Origin: Draconibacterium mangrovi_A | GTDB taxonomy: Bacteria; Bacteroidota; Bacteroidia; Bacteroidales; Prolixibacteraceae | DNA length: 64,000 nt | Assembly: GCF_037646455.1 (NCBI RefSeq) | Contig: NZ_JBBIXN010000001.1 | Span: 1,984,001 to 2,048,000 of the forward strand | Reading direction: 5' to 3' | Shown here: positions 34,673-43,693 of the stretch, piece after piece | Layout: the number at the start of each line of letters is the position of its first letter | Numbering within the stretch: position 1 is the stretch's first letter | Notes under the pieces: model-generated | Databases searched by the model: none | Seen by the model: only the letters and a program-made list of their open reading frames with translations | What the model was told of the DNA's origin: nothing | Position numbers and translations under genes: made by a program

Positions 34673-37600
34673 ATGCAAAACAAAGGTGCAATTTTAACAT
34701 TTGCAATTCTGTTGGCTGCTGTTTGCGTTTACCAGTTATCGTTTACCTGGAAATCGCAGCAGATTAAAAAAGATGCCATCGAGTATGCACAAGGCGATCC
34801 TGATCTGGAATACCAGTATCTGGATTCAATGGCCGGAGAAGTTGTTTACAATTTCCTTGGGCTGAAAAAATTTAGTTACAAAGATGTCCGCGAGTTGGAA
34901 ATGAACCTCGGACTCGACCTTAAAGGGGGTATGAACGTAACCCTTCAGGTAGAAGTGAAAGACATTATCCGAGCCATGTCGAACAACAGTTCCGACGAAA
35001 CTTTTAACAAAGCGCTGGCACGTGCCGATCAGTTACAGGAGAATTCTCAGGAAGACTATGTAACCCTTTTCGGGAATGCTTTTGAAGAAATCGATCCGAA
35101 TGCAAAACTGGCTTCGATTTTTAATACGCTGGAATTGCGCGATCGCGTAACTTTCAACAGTACAAACGCCGAAGTGCTCGACATCATCCGTACAGAAACA
35201 AATGCGGCAATCGATAACGCATTCAACATTATCCGTACGCGTATCGACCGTTTTGGTGTAGCACAGCCTAACATTCAGCAGTTACAAACACGTGGTCGTA
35301 TTTTGGTTGAACTCCCTGGAGTAAAAGACCAGAACAGGGTACGTACACTGCTTCAGGGAACGGCTAACCTCGAATTCTGGGAAACCTATAACAACTCAGA
35401 GGTTTATCCTTACCTGCTTCAGGCAAACGAAAGAATAAAAGAGTTGGAATCGTTGGCAAAAGAGAATCAAACAGAAGAAGTTGCCGATGAAAACGCTGCA
35501 GAAACTGAGAGTGTTGAAGCTGACAAAACCAAAGAAGAAAATTCGCTTCTGGCTGAAATGGAAGCCGAATCTGAATCCGATACCACTTCGGCTATCGATA
35601 ACCTGGCAGATTTCCAGAACCAGTATCCCTTATTTGCGGTACTGAATCCAAGCACCGATCAAAGTGGACAGTTATTTCCTGGTCCGGCAATTGGTATTGC
35701 AGCAGCAAAAGACACTTCGAAGGTAAATGCATACCTGCACATGCCACAGGTAAGAAGTTTATTTCCTCGCGATATGATTTTCAGATGGACTGCCAAATCG
35801 GTTGATGAGGCTGGTTTGTACTATCGTTTGATAGCGCTGAAAGTGACAACACGAGACGGAAAAGCTCCGCTTGATGGAGATGTTATCACCGATGCACGTC
35901 AGGACTTCGATCAAATGGGATCGAATCCTGAAGTATCGATGCAAATGAATAGTGAAGGTGCCAAAGTTTGGCAACGTATGACCAAAGAAAACGTGGGTAA
36001 ATCAATTGCCATTGTTCTCGACGGTTATGTACGTTCATTCCCAAATGTTATCGGAGAGATTTCAGGTGGTCGTTCAAGCATTACCGGATTAGAGAGCATT
36101 GAAGAGGCAAAAGACCTTGCAAACGTATTGAAATCGGGTAAAATGCCGGCTCCTGCGCGTATTATCCAGGAAGAAATTGTAGGACCTTCGCTGGGACGAG
36201 AAGCGATTCAAAGTGGATTCCTTTCGTTTGCCATCGCATTCGTATTAGTACTGGCCTACATGTTGTTCTTCTACAGTAAAAATGCCGGGTTGGCTGCTAA
36301 CATTGCTTTGCTGGCCAACATGTTCTTCATTATTGGTATTTTGGCATCGTTAGGTGCTGTACTTACATTGCCCGGTATCGCCGGTATCGTACTTACCATT
36401 GGTATGTCGGTTGATGCGAACGTGCTTATTTATGAACGTGTTCAGGAAGAATTACGAGCGGGGAAAGGTGTTAAACTGGCCATCTCGGATGGTTATAAAA
36501 ATGCCTATTCAGCCATTATCGACGGTCAGGTTACAACCTTGTTGACCGGTATTGTACTTTACCTGTTTGGTTCAGGTCCGATCAAAGGTTTCGCAACAAC
36601 CTTGATCATTGGTATCCTGACCTCACTTTTCTCAGCTATATTTATTACGCGTTTAATTTTCGAGGCCTACCTGAAAAAAGGTGGACGCATCCTGTTTACT
36701 TCAACCATGACAGAGAATTGGTTGCGCAACACCAAAATCAAATTCATCGAAAAGAGAAAAGTTGCTTACATTATTTCAGGTGCACTGATCGTTCTTTCAG
36801 TTGGTTCCCTAGCAACCCGTGGCTTAAATTACGGTATCGACTTTAAAGGTGGCCGTACCTACGTAGTTCGCTTCGATGAACCGGTTCAGGTTGCTGATGT
36901 TCAGGCTTCACTGACTGGTGTTTTCGAGTCAGCTCCCGAGGTGAAAGTATTTGGTGAAAGCGATCAGGTAAAGATTACTACTGATTTCCGCATTGACGAC
37001 CGCAGTGAAGATGTTGACAACGAAGTTGAAGCTCTGTTGATGAAAGGATTGCAGGAAGGTGGATTTATTGGGCAGGATGTAAGCCTACAAGAGTTTACCG
37101 ACAATTATCAGCAAAGTTCACAAAAGGTTGGTCCTACCATTTCGGATGACATCCGTAAAGATGCAGCCATTGCGATCAGTTTCTCACTGCTCATCATCTT
37201 TCTATACATTTTGCTACGTTTCCGTAACTGGCAGTACGGACTTGGAGCTGTTGCCGCACTGGCACACGACTCGCTGATTGTACTGGGGATTTTCTCATTG
37301 CTGCACGGTGCACTTCCGTTCTCGCTCGAGATCGACCAGGCATTTATTGCGGCAATTCTTACGGTTGTGGGTTACTCCATCAACGATACTGTGGTTGTAT
37401 TCGACCGTATTCGTGAAACGATGGGTCTGCATCCAAAACGTCGTACTGAGGAGAATACCGACGAAGCACTTAACAGCACACTGCGCCGTACCTTTAGTAC
37501 ATCGCTATCTACTTTTGTAGTATTGCTGGCGATATTCCTCTTTGGAGGTGCAAGTATTCGCGGCTTTACATTTGCGTTGCTGGTGGGTGTTGTTGTAGGT

Positions 37601-37687
37601 ACTTACTCATCGATATTTGTTGCAACTCCAATTGCTTACGATTTTCGTAAACGGGTCGCAAAAGTGATTGCAAAACGTAAGAAATAA
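34673..37687 (+). CDS. secDF: Fused protein translocase SecDF
   Basis: This 1004-residue protein joins SecD (about residues 1-680) and SecF (about 690-1004) in one chain, as is standard in Bacteroidota. SecD features are LGLDLKGGMNVTLQVE, the P1 region, and RIIQEEIVGPSLGREAIQSG with the transmembrane set including TIGMSVDANVLIYERVQEE. SecF shows LNYGIDFKGGRTYVV and VVGYSINDTVVVFDRIRE. The conserved Asp residues of proton transport are present. An acidic insert lies near residues 270-305. It uses proton flow to complete protein export. tatA follows. Confidence 0.94.
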   Translation: MQNKGAILTFAILLAAVCVYQLSFTWKSQQIKKDAIEYAQGDPDLEYQYLDSMAGEVVYNFLGLKKFSYKDVRELEMNLGLDLKGGMNVTLQVEVKDIIRAMSNNSSDETFNKALARADQLQENSQEDYVTLFGNAFEEIDPNAKLASIFNTLELRDRVTFNSTNAEVLDIIRTETNAAIDNAFNIIRTRIDRFGVAQPNIQQLQTRGRILVELPGVKDQNRVRTLLQGTANLEFWETYNNSEVYPYLLQANERIKELESLAKENQTEEVADENAAETESVEADKTKEENSLLAEMEAESESDTTSAIDNLADFQNQYPLFAVLNPSTDQSGQLFPGPAIGIAAAKDTSKVNAYLHMPQVRSLFPRDMIFRWTAKSVDEAGLYYRLIALKVTTRDGKAPLDGDVITDARQDFDQMGSNPEVSMQMNSEGAKVWQRMTKENVGKSIAIVLDGYVRSFPNVIGEISGGRSSITGLESIEEAKDLANVLKSGKMPAPARIIQEEIVGPSLGREAIQSGFLSFAIAFVLVLAYMLFFYSKNAGLAANIALLANMFFIIGILASLGAVLTLPGIAGIVLTIGMSVDANVLIYERVQEELRAGKGVKLAISDGYKNAYSAIIDGQVTTLLTGIVLYLFGSGPIKGFATTLIIGILTSLFSAIFITRLIFEAYLKKGGRILFTSTMTENWLRNTKIKFIEKRKVAYIISGALIVLSVGSLATRGLNYGIDFKGGRTYVVRFDEPVQVADVQASLTGVFESAPEVKVFGESDQVKITTDFRIDDRSEDVDNEVEALLMKGLQEGGFIGQDVSLQEFTDNYQQSSQKVGPTISDDIRKDAAIAISFSLLIIFLYILLRFRNWQYGLGAVAALAHDSLIVLGIFSLLHGALPFSLEIDQAFIAAILTVVGYSINDTVVVFDRIRETMGLHPKRRTEENTDEALNSTLRRTFSTSLSTFVVLLAIFLFGGASIRGFTFALLVGVVVGTYSSIFVATPIAYDFRKRVAKVIAKRKK

Positions 37688-37711
37688 TTGTATCACACTC
37701 TATATTAAAAG

Positions 37712-37742
37712 AATCCGGCCGATTTTTCTGGCCGGATTTTTT
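37712..37742 (+). terminator. Rho-independent terminator after secDF
   Basis: AATCCGGCC (37712-37720) pairs with GGCCGGATT (37730-37738) around a 9-nt loop, followed by T residues. Confidence 0.87.
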
Positions 37743-37835
37743 GTTTATTTCTACCCTAGGTTTTGTTGCCCCACCTTATGATTTAGCCTTCCAAAAATAT
37801 CTTTCAGCATCCGTCTTCCAACTTCTGGCTTTTAC

Positions 37836-37843
37836 TATATTTG
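37836..37843 (+). promoter_or_regulatory. -7 promoter box of tatA
   Basis: TATATTTG matches TAnnTTTG and ends 13 nt before the first ATG at 37857, so the leader would be very short. Confidence 0.5.
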
Positions 37844-37856
37844 TGTTTTAAATTTA

Positions 37857-38183
37857 ATGGCAATGTTGAGTTTGTTATTCATAAGCGGAGGAGAAATTGT
37901 ATTGGTGATGTTGCTGGCTTTACTTTTTTTTGGCGCCAAAGCCATTCCTGATATCGCCAAAACACTGGGTAAAGGTATGCGTGAGTTTAAAAAGGCTACC
38001 AACGAGATAAAACGCGAATTCGACGACTATTCTTCTGATATTAGAAAAGACATCGATGAGGTTGCTTCTACCGTAAAAAAGGAGACCAATCAAATAAAGC
38101 AGGACATCGATAAAGTTTCTTCAAAAGTTGAGAAGGAATCAAAAGATATTAAAAAGGGCCTTGATGAGAACCTCAAGGATTAA
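37857..38183 (+). CDS. tatA: Sec-independent translocase TatA/TatB-type subunit
   Basis: This 108-residue protein has a short N-terminal helix (GGEIVLVMLLALLFFGA), the FG hinge followed by KAIPDIAKTLGKGMREFKKATNE amphipathic helix, and a charged coiled-coil tail of KKE/KQDID repeats. This is the TatA/E plan, although the long tail also recalls TatB. The partner TatC is encoded at 49110-49958, not next to it. The start could also be the ATG at 37863. Confidence 0.85.
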   Translation: MAMLSLLFISGGEIVLVMLLALLFFGAKAIPDIAKTLGKGMREFKKATNEIKREFDDYSSDIRKDIDEVASTVKKETNQIKQDIDKVSSKVEKESKDIKKGLDENLKD

Positions 38184-38205
38184 AACCTCCGGTTAAATAA
38201 ATCAT

Positions 38206-39234
38206 TTGATGATAATTGTTTACATATTGATTTTGCTGGCCACCTTTGTGGTGTTGGCACGCATAGTCGATTTATTTTTTATTGCATCCTTAGATCGGAT
38301 TTCAAAGGATCTGAAACTGTCGAGCGATGCCGCCGGAGCTACTCTAATGGCTGTTGGATCGAGTGCCCCGGAATTGTTTGTTGCGCTTTTTGCCGTAATG
38401 AAACCCGGGGAACACGATGCGATCGGTATTGGCAGCATTGTGGGGAGTGCTATTTTTAACTTGCTGGTAATTGTTGGTGCAGCTGCGGTGGTACGAAAAA
38501 CCAGACTTACATGGAAACCGCTGGTACGCGACTTGTTCTTTTATACCCTTGCAGTAACCTTGCTTGTGTTTTTCATTTGGGACGGAAGTTTTGATATGAT
38601 GGAAGCTGCTATATTTCTCGGAGTGTACATTCTCTATGTGGTGGCCGTAGTTTACTGGCGTAAAATTCTTCCGTATGAAGATACCGGCGATGATGTGGAA
38701 GATGCACATGCTGAAGAGAACAAGTGGACAAAGTACCTCGATAATGTTTTACGTTTTTTCTTTCCACGAAAGGAAAAATATTACCTCGTTTTCGTGGTAT
38801 CTATTCTGTTAATTGCAGCGTTAAGTTATGTTTTGGTTGAAGTGGCCGTTGCATCGGCACATATCCTGAATATTCCCGAAGCAATTATTGCGTTGACGGT
38901 ACTGGCGGTAGGAACATCTATTCCCGATCTTTTTTCGTCGATTATCGTGGCCAGACAGGGACGGGGCGACATGGCAGTGAGTAATGCCATCGGTTCCAAT
39001 ATTTTCGACATACTTATTGGGCTTGGTTTGCCGTTTATGATAGTAATGTTCTCATCGCATAAAACCATTGAAGCGGGAGGCAACCTTATTCGTTCGGTGA
39101 TTATTCTGTTCGGATCGGTACTTCTGCTGATGGTACTTTTAGTATTGCGACGGTGGAAAGTGGGTAAACCAACAGGTATAATCCTGATTTTGGTTTATGT
39201 AGCCTATGTTATTTACGAGATAATAAAAATGTAA
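38206..39234 (+). CDS. Calcium/sodium antiporter (CaCA family, YrbG-like)
   Basis: This 342-residue protein has about ten membrane helices in two inverted halves. Each half carries an alpha-repeat: GSSAPELFVALFAV with GSIVGSAIFNLLVIVG in the first, and AVGTSIPDLFSSIIVA with GSNIFDILIGLG in the second. The Glu and Asp in these repeats bind cation. It exchanges Ca2+ or K+ for Na+ or H+ at the inner membrane. It begins 22 nt after tatA and is likely cotranscribed. Confidence 0.88.
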   Translation: MMIIVYILILLATFVVLARIVDLFFIASLDRISKDLKLSSDAAGATLMAVGSSAPELFVALFAVMKPGEHDAIGIGSIVGSAIFNLLVIVGAAAVVRKTRLTWKPLVRDLFFYTLAVTLLVFFIWDGSFDMMEAAIFLGVYILYVVAVVYWRKILPYEDTGDDVEDAHAEENKWTKYLDNVLRFFFPRKEKYYLVFVVSILLIAALSYVLVEVAVASAHILNIPEAIIALTVLAVGTSIPDLFSSIIVARQGRGDMAVSNAIGSNIFDILIGLGLPFMIVMFSSHKTIEAGGNLIRSVIILFGSVLLLMVLLVLRRWKVGKPTGIILILVYVAYVIYEIIKM

Positions 39235-39262
39235 TTTTACGTCAGTTTTAATATTCCTTGAT

Positions 39263-39913
39263 TTGATAAAAGCACAAAACATACACAAATCATTTGGCCA
39301 GCTTGAAGTGTTGAAAGGCATCAATCTGGAAATTCCACTGGGGAAAATTTATTCGATTGTGGGAGCCAGTGGTGCCGGTAAAACAACACTGCTTCAAATT
39401 CTCGGAACTCTGAGCAAACCCGATTCAGGCGAGATTTATTTTGGCGACCAGAAAGTATCAGCGCTGAAAGAAAAGCAACTGGCTGCTTTCAGAAACAACG
39501 AAATTGGTTTTGTTTTTCAGTTTCATCACTTGCTACCCGAATTTACTGCACTAGAGAATGTGTGTATCCCGGCTTTTATTGCTAAAACGCCAAAGGCAAA
39601 GGCGGAGGCAAAGGCTAAGGAATTGCTGGCTTATCTTGGGTTGTCCGACAGAGTGGAGCACAAACCTTCGGAACTTTCGGGGGGCGAAAAACAGCGGGTG
39701 GCCATGGCACGTGCACTGATCAATAATCCGTCGGTGGTAATGGCCGACGAACCCTCGGGGAACCTCGATTCAAGCAACCGCGACGAATTGCATGAGCTAC
39801 TTTTTAAGTTGCGCGATGAAATGGGGCAGACTTTTGTCATCGTTACCCACGAAGATCACTTTGCCGAACGTTCCGATAAAATTCTTCACATAAAAGACGG
39901 CGTAATCGAATGA
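39263..39913 (+). CDS. LolD-type ABC transporter ATP-binding protein, TTG start
   Basis: This 216-residue ATPase has Walker A GASGAGKTT, Q-loop FQFHHLLPEF, signature LSGGEKQRVAMARAL and Walker B VVMADEPSGNLD. The EFTALENV stretch after the Q-loop matches LolD, the ATPase for lipoprotein release. No LolC/E permease is beside it, which is common in Bacteroidota. The only start that fits the family N-terminus is the TTG at 39263, because no in-frame ATG occurs nearby. Its end overlaps the next gene by 4 bp. Confidence 0.82.
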   Translation: MIKAQNIHKSFGQLEVLKGINLEIPLGKIYSIVGASGAGKTTLLQILGTLSKPDSGEIYFGDQKVSALKEKQLAAFRNNEIGFVFQFHHLLPEFTALENVCIPAFIAKTPKAKAEAKAKELLAYLGLSDRVEHKPSELSGGEKQRVAMARALINNPSVVMADEPSGNLDSSNRDELHELLFKLRDEMGQTFVIVTHEDHFAERSDKILHIKDGVIE

Positions 39914-40689
39914 CGTTTTTCCCAATGAAACGTGATGATCTGAAAGATTTTCTGGACGAAAAAGCAGAGGAGTTTAATCGCCCGGCGTTTATCGAGACTG
40001 ATCCCATCCAGGTGGCCAAACAATTTTCGGAGAAAGGGAACATCGAGATAGCAGGATTTCTTATCGCGACCATTTCGTGGGGCAACCGTGCAGCCATCAT
40101 TAAAAATGCGCTGCGTTTAATGGAGATGCTCGATAATCAACCTCATGATTTTGTTTTGAATGCTTCACAAGAAGAACTGCAAAACTTGCAAAAGTTTGTG
40201 CATCGCACATTTAACGGTCACGATTTGATCTACTTCATCCAATCTTTGAGAAATATATACACAAATCATGTTGGACTTGAAAGGGTGTTTGAAAACGGAT
40301 TTCAGAAAAACGGATCAGTTTATGACGCACTCCAGTATTTTTTCAAGGTGTTTTTTGAAAATGATGGGGAACGTACCCGAAAGCATGTACCCAATGTGTT
40401 GAAAGGTGCATCGGCAAAACGTTTGAACATGTACCTGAGGTGGCTTTGCAGGAACGACCGGGTCGGTGTTGATTTTGGCTTGTGGAAAGGAATTCCTCAG
40501 TCGGCACTGATGCTTCCGCTCGATGTACATACCGGAAATGTGGGGCGTAAATTGGGGCTGCTGCATCGAAAATCAAACGATTGGAAAGCAGTGGAAGAAA
40601 TCACGGCTAATCTTCGTAAATTCGATCCTGACGATCCTATCAAATACGACTTTGCGCTATTTGGTTTGGGTGTGTTTGAAAAATTTTAA
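39910..40689 (+). CDS. TIGR02757 (DUF2400) family protein
   Basis: This 259-residue protein matches the TIGR02757 family, seen mainly in Bacteroidota and some spirochaetes. The C-terminal part (MLPLDVHTGNVGRKLGLL, then RKFDPDDPIKYDFALFGLG) recalls the helix-hairpin-helix region of endonuclease III-like glycosylases. Activity is unproven. It overlaps the ABC gene by 4 bp (ATGA) and precedes a tRNA/RNA methyltransferase-like gene by 31 nt. Confidence 0.82.
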   Translation: MTFFPMKRDDLKDFLDEKAEEFNRPAFIETDPIQVAKQFSEKGNIEIAGFLIATISWGNRAAIIKNALRLMEMLDNQPHDFVLNASQEELQNLQKFVHRTFNGHDLIYFIQSLRNIYTNHVGLERVFENGFQKNGSVYDALQYFFKVFFENDGERTRKHVPNVLKGASAKRLNMYLRWLCRNDRVGVDFGLWKGIPQSALMLPLDVHTGNVGRKLGLLHRKSNDWKAVEEITANLRKFDPDDPIKYDFALFGLGVFEKF

Positions 40690-40720
40690 TTTTTCTGACT
40701 TAGCGGCTTTGTGAGAGATT

Positions 40721-41434
40721 ATGGGCAAAAACAACTTTTTTCAGTTTAAGCAATTCAGAATTACACAGGAACGATCGGCTATGAAAGTGGGAGTTGATGG
40801 AGTTCTGCTGGGAGCCTGGACCGATGTACAAAATTGCAGCCGTATTCTCGATGTGGGTACCGGCACCGGATTAATTGCTTTAATGCTGGCACAGCGTTCA
40901 AATGCACAAATTACCGCTGTAGAAATTGAAAAAAACGCTGCAGATGAAGCAGCCGAAAATATTTCAGTATCGCCCTGGAAAGAGCGTGTAGAGGTGCGAA
41001 ATAGTTCGTTTCAGGAGTTTGCAGCCTCTACCGACGAAAAATTCGATCTTATTGTTTCTAACCCCCCGTTTTTTAGCAAGTCTTTGCCGGCGTCCAACAC
41101 CGAACGCAGCCTGGCCCGTCACAACCATGCCTTGTCGTTTACGGATCTCATACAATTGTCTTCTAAACTGTTGAGCACCGAGGGAAGGATATCTGTGGTA
41201 TTGCCTGTTAATGCATTTGGGGAAATTTCAGAGATCGCCGCCCGGGATTTACTGTATTTGCAACGGATGACCGAAGTCAACCCAAAATCTGAGAAATCCG
41301 TCACCAGGATTCTGGCAGAGTGGGGCAAAACAGAAACAGCCCCTGTTAAGGACTGCATTACTGTTTATAAAGACGAGGATTTATTTTCTGATTCCTATGT
41401 GAAATTAACCCGGGAGTTCTACCTCAAATTTTAA
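40721..41434 (+). CDS. tRNA1(Val) (adenine37-N6)-methyltransferase-like protein (TrmN6/YfiC)
   Basis: This 237-residue SAM methyltransferase has VGVDGVLLGAW, motif I LDVGTGTGLIALMLAQR, and the catalytic NPPFF tetrapeptide typical of N6-adenine or amino methyltransferases. The overall pattern fits YfiC/TrmN6, which modifies A37 of tRNA1(Val). Confidence in the family is high; the exact target is inferred. It converges with the flavodoxin gene with a 4-bp overlap. Confidence 0.82.
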   Translation: MGKNNFFQFKQFRITQERSAMKVGVDGVLLGAWTDVQNCSRILDVGTGTGLIALMLAQRSNAQITAVEIEKNAADEAAENISVSPWKERVEVRNSSFQEFAASTDEKFDLIVSNPPFFSKSLPASNTERSLARHNHALSFTDLIQLSSKLLSTEGRISVVLPVNAFGEISEIAARDLLYLQRMTEVNPKSEKSVTRILAEWGKTETAPVKDCITVYKDEDLFSDSYVKLTREFYLKF

Positions 41435-41934
41435 ACAAAGAACAGGAAAGGATTAAAGATCTTGTTCATGTTATTCGAGAAAGAATGAATGGCTTCGTAA
41501 TTCACTTTCGAAGTGTTCTGGTTGATCTTAGCCACTTTCTTTACGATCATTTTTTCCAGGAAATTCATTTTGTCGAAATTGAATTCGCCGCCGAGGCATG
41601 CTGTGGCTTTTGCATGTTTCAGTAATTCTTCGGGATAAGCTTCCTGCAATTGAGCCTCCGCTTTTTCGCCGTCTTCCATGCAGCAGATAAATAAACCCAA
41701 TTCGGTTTTTTGCAGAGCTTCCAAATTCTTTTTGCAAAATTCCTTTACTTTCTTTTGGATCTGTCCGGCATGGATAGAACCGCCGATAACAACACGGTCA
41801 AATTCGCTCAAATCAGGTTCTGGTTCCATTTTCAGGTTACAGGTGCTTACTTCTTCTCCTAAAAATTGTTTGATTTCTTTAACTACTTTCTGGGTGCATC
41901 CATGTGTAGTGCAATAGGTGATTAGTGTCTTCAT
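41431..41934 (-). CDS. Flavodoxin-domain protein (HemG-like)
   Basis: This 167-residue protein starts with TLITYCTTHGCTQKVV, an FMN phosphate-loop type segment, and has VVIGGSIHAGQIQKKV and GLFICCMEDG, as in the flavodoxin-like HemG protoporphyrinogen oxidase group. It is likely a cytoplasmic FMN electron carrier or oxidase. It shares a 184-bp divergent region with an FAD oxidoreductase gene, so the two may be coregulated redox partners. Confidence 0.8.
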   Translation of the reverse strand: MKTLITYCTTHGCTQKVVKEIKQFLGEEVSTCNLKMEPEPDLSEFDRVVIGGSIHAGQIQKKVKEFCKKNLEALQKTELGLFICCMEDGEKAEAQLQEAYPEELLKHAKATACLGGEFNFDKMNFLEKMIVKKVAKINQNTSKVNYEAIHSFSNNMNKIFNPFLFFV

Positions 41935-42030
41935 TTTGTTAATTGTTTTTGGCTTTCGAATAAATAATGCTAATGTGTGTTCAAAAATTTCTATCTAAAA
42001 TACAGGTTCAGTAAAGAACATTTGTGTTAA

Positions 42031-42059
42031 TAATCGGTTAATTGTTAGTATTAATCGGT
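42031..42059 (+). promoter_or_regulatory. Paired TAATCGGT direct repeats, 21 bp apart
   Basis: TAATCGGT occurs at 42031-42038 and 42052-42059, exactly two helical turns apart. They are centred about 54 nt upstream of the -7 box of the oxidoreductase gene and between two divergent redox genes. This spacing suits a dimeric activator or repressor. Confidence 0.45.
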
Positions 42060-42098
42060 AAAAATAAAACACCAAAAAGTATTTAATTAAAAAAATTG

Positions 42099-42106
42099 TA
42101 TTTTTG
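42099..42106 (+). promoter_or_regulatory. -7 promoter box of the FAD oxidoreductase gene
   Basis: TATTTTTG matches TAnnTTTG and ends 12 nt before the ATG at 42119. No -33 TTTG is present, in keeping with activator dependence. Confidence 0.5.
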
Positions 42107-42118
42107 CCCCTGTTTTAA

Positions 42119-42811
42119 ATGAATAATACCATGGCAATTGATATGAAACCAGAAGTTCAAATTGATACAAACTACTACAAAATAACGGGGATAAGGCAGT
42201 TAACTGAACATGCTTTTATACTATCGTTGCCCAAAATCCGGTTTCGGTTTGTAGCAGGACAACATGTATCCTTATCTATCCCGGGCGACTACCAAAGTCG
42301 TGAATATTCGATTTACAGTGCTGAAGGTGGCGAAAACCTGGAGGTTTTGGTAAAGGAAGTTGACGGAGGTTATTTTTCACCAAAACTGAAACACCTTAAA
42401 GTTGGCGACATGGTAGAGGTCCATGGGCCATTTGGTAAATTTGGACTCGACGAGAAGAACCTTGAAACGCACAAACATGTTTTTATCGCCAGTGGTACAG
42501 GACTTGCACCATTTCACAGCATGGTAAAGAGTAATCCGGGATTGGATTACCAGGTTATTCACGGCGTGCGCTACACAAATGAAGCTTACGAGAAAGATCA
42601 CTACGATGCGGATAAATTCCTTCTGTGTACATCGCGCGATCCTAAGGGCGATTTTCAAGGACGCCTTACCGAATACCTCAAGAAAGCCGATTTCGATAAA
42701 AATACCTGCTTTTACCTTTGTGGTAATTCCGATATGATTTTCGATTCAATGGAAATCTTAAGAGAGAAAGGTTTTGAAAGAGAGAACATTAACGTTGAAG
42801 TATATTTCTAA
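42119..42811 (+). CDS. FAD-binding ferredoxin-NADP reductase-like oxidoreductase
   Basis: This 230-residue protein has the FAD motif SREYSIYSA (RxYS), a GDMVEVHGPFGKF strand, and the NAD-binding region IASGTGLAPFHSMV and CGNSDMIFDSM. It lacks an iron-sulfur domain, so it should pass electrons between NAD(P)H and a separate carrier. Start is uncertain: the ATGs at 42119, 42131 and 42143 are all in frame, and the short distance to the -7 box favours a later one. The divergent flavodoxin gene may encode its partner. Confidence 0.85.
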   Translation: MNNTMAIDMKPEVQIDTNYYKITGIRQLTEHAFILSLPKIRFRFVAGQHVSLSIPGDYQSREYSIYSAEGGENLEVLVKEVDGGYFSPKLKHLKVGDMVEVHGPFGKFGLDEKNLETHKHVFIASGTGLAPFHSMVKSNPGLDYQVIHGVRYTNEAYEKDHYDADKFLLCTSRDPKGDFQGRLTEYLKKADFDKNTCFYLCGNSDMIFDSMEILREKGFERENINVEVYF

Positions 42812-42846
42812 ATAACGATTTAAAAGTTGTTGAGAGAGTCGATAAG

Positions 42847-42883
42847 TGTCATTCCAGGCTGAATTCAGCGGAATGGCATTTTT
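42847..42883 (+). terminator. Rho-independent terminator after the oxidoreductase gene
   Basis: TGTCATTCC (42847-42855) pairs with GGAATGGCA (42870-42878); an inner palindrome GCTGAATTCAGC extends the hairpin. A T-run follows. Confidence 0.82.
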
Positions 42884-42891
42884 ATTTTAAC

Positions 42892-43554
42892 TTATTTCGA
42901 ATCGATTTTTTCTCCAAAAGCCAGGTCACCCGCGTCTCCCAGTCCGGGAACGATGTATGATTTTGGAGTCATTTCAGGGTCAACTGCGCCGAGCCAAAGC
43001 GTTACATTATCGGCCGTAATTTTTTCTTTTACGTAATTCACCCCTTCCTCGCTGGCAATTATTGCTACCAAATGAACATGAGCTGGAGCACCTTTGCTGA
43101 ACAGTGCCTCGTAACCGATTTCCATCGATTTTCCCGAGGCCAGCATTGGATCGGATAAGACCACCACTTTGTCGTCGAGCGAAGGAGATGCCATGTACTC
43201 AAATTCGATTTCAAATTCACCACCCTCGGTATATTTTCTATAAGCCGAGATAAAACAATTCTCGGCTCGATCAAAAATTCGAAGCAATCCGTTATGAGTG
43301 GCAAGTCCGGCACGCAGAATTGTTGCCAGGACCGGTTGACGTTGTAATTTCGGGACGCGGGCAACACCAAGAGGTGTCGTCACATCTTCCACATCGTACT
43401 GCATTGTTTTGCTGATCTCGTAGGCGAAAATCTCGCCAATCCGGTTCAGGTTGTCGCGAAAACGAAGTGGATCCGTTTGGATGTTGGTATCGCGGATTTC
43501 CGCCAGGTAGTGATCGAGTATCGAATGATTGTGCCCTAAAATTTTAATGTCCAT
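42892..43554 (-). CDS. upp: Uracil phosphoribosyltransferase
   Basis: This 220-residue protein matches Upp in length and motif. It has ILRAGLATHNGLLRIF, the PRPP-binding DKVVVLSDPMLASGKSM loop, and the uracil-binding C-terminus YIVPGLGDAGDLAFG. It converts uracil and PRPP to UMP in pyrimidine salvage. The PRPP loop reads SDPMLASGKS, as expected. It is a single gene whose end faces the oxidoreductase terminator. Confidence 0.93.
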   Translation of the reverse strand: MDIKILGHNHSILDHYLAEIRDTNIQTDPLRFRDNLNRIGEIFAYEISKTMQYDVEDVTTPLGVARVPKLQRQPVLATILRAGLATHNGLLRIFDRAENCFISAYRKYTEGGEFEIEFEYMASPSLDDKVVVLSDPMLASGKSMEIGYEALFSKGAPAHVHLVAIIASEEGVNYVKEKITADNVTLWLGAVDPEMTPKSYIVPGLGDAGDLAFGEKIDSK

Positions 43555-43693
43555 TGCGGTCAGTTTTTCTGATATGTTGAAATATTCTTGAATCCCGGCT
43601 GTGCAATATTTAATCTTCGCCGGAAGAAAGCTTAAAAATAGTTTTTTAATACTTTTGGTTGAACATACTTCTCAAAAAAAAGAGTCTAAATTA

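Noticed and set aside
43640..43660. Plus-strand TACTTTTG match as a promoter
   Set aside because: It points into the 3' end of a minus-strand gene, has no -33 element and no plus-strand gene follows; probably a chance match.
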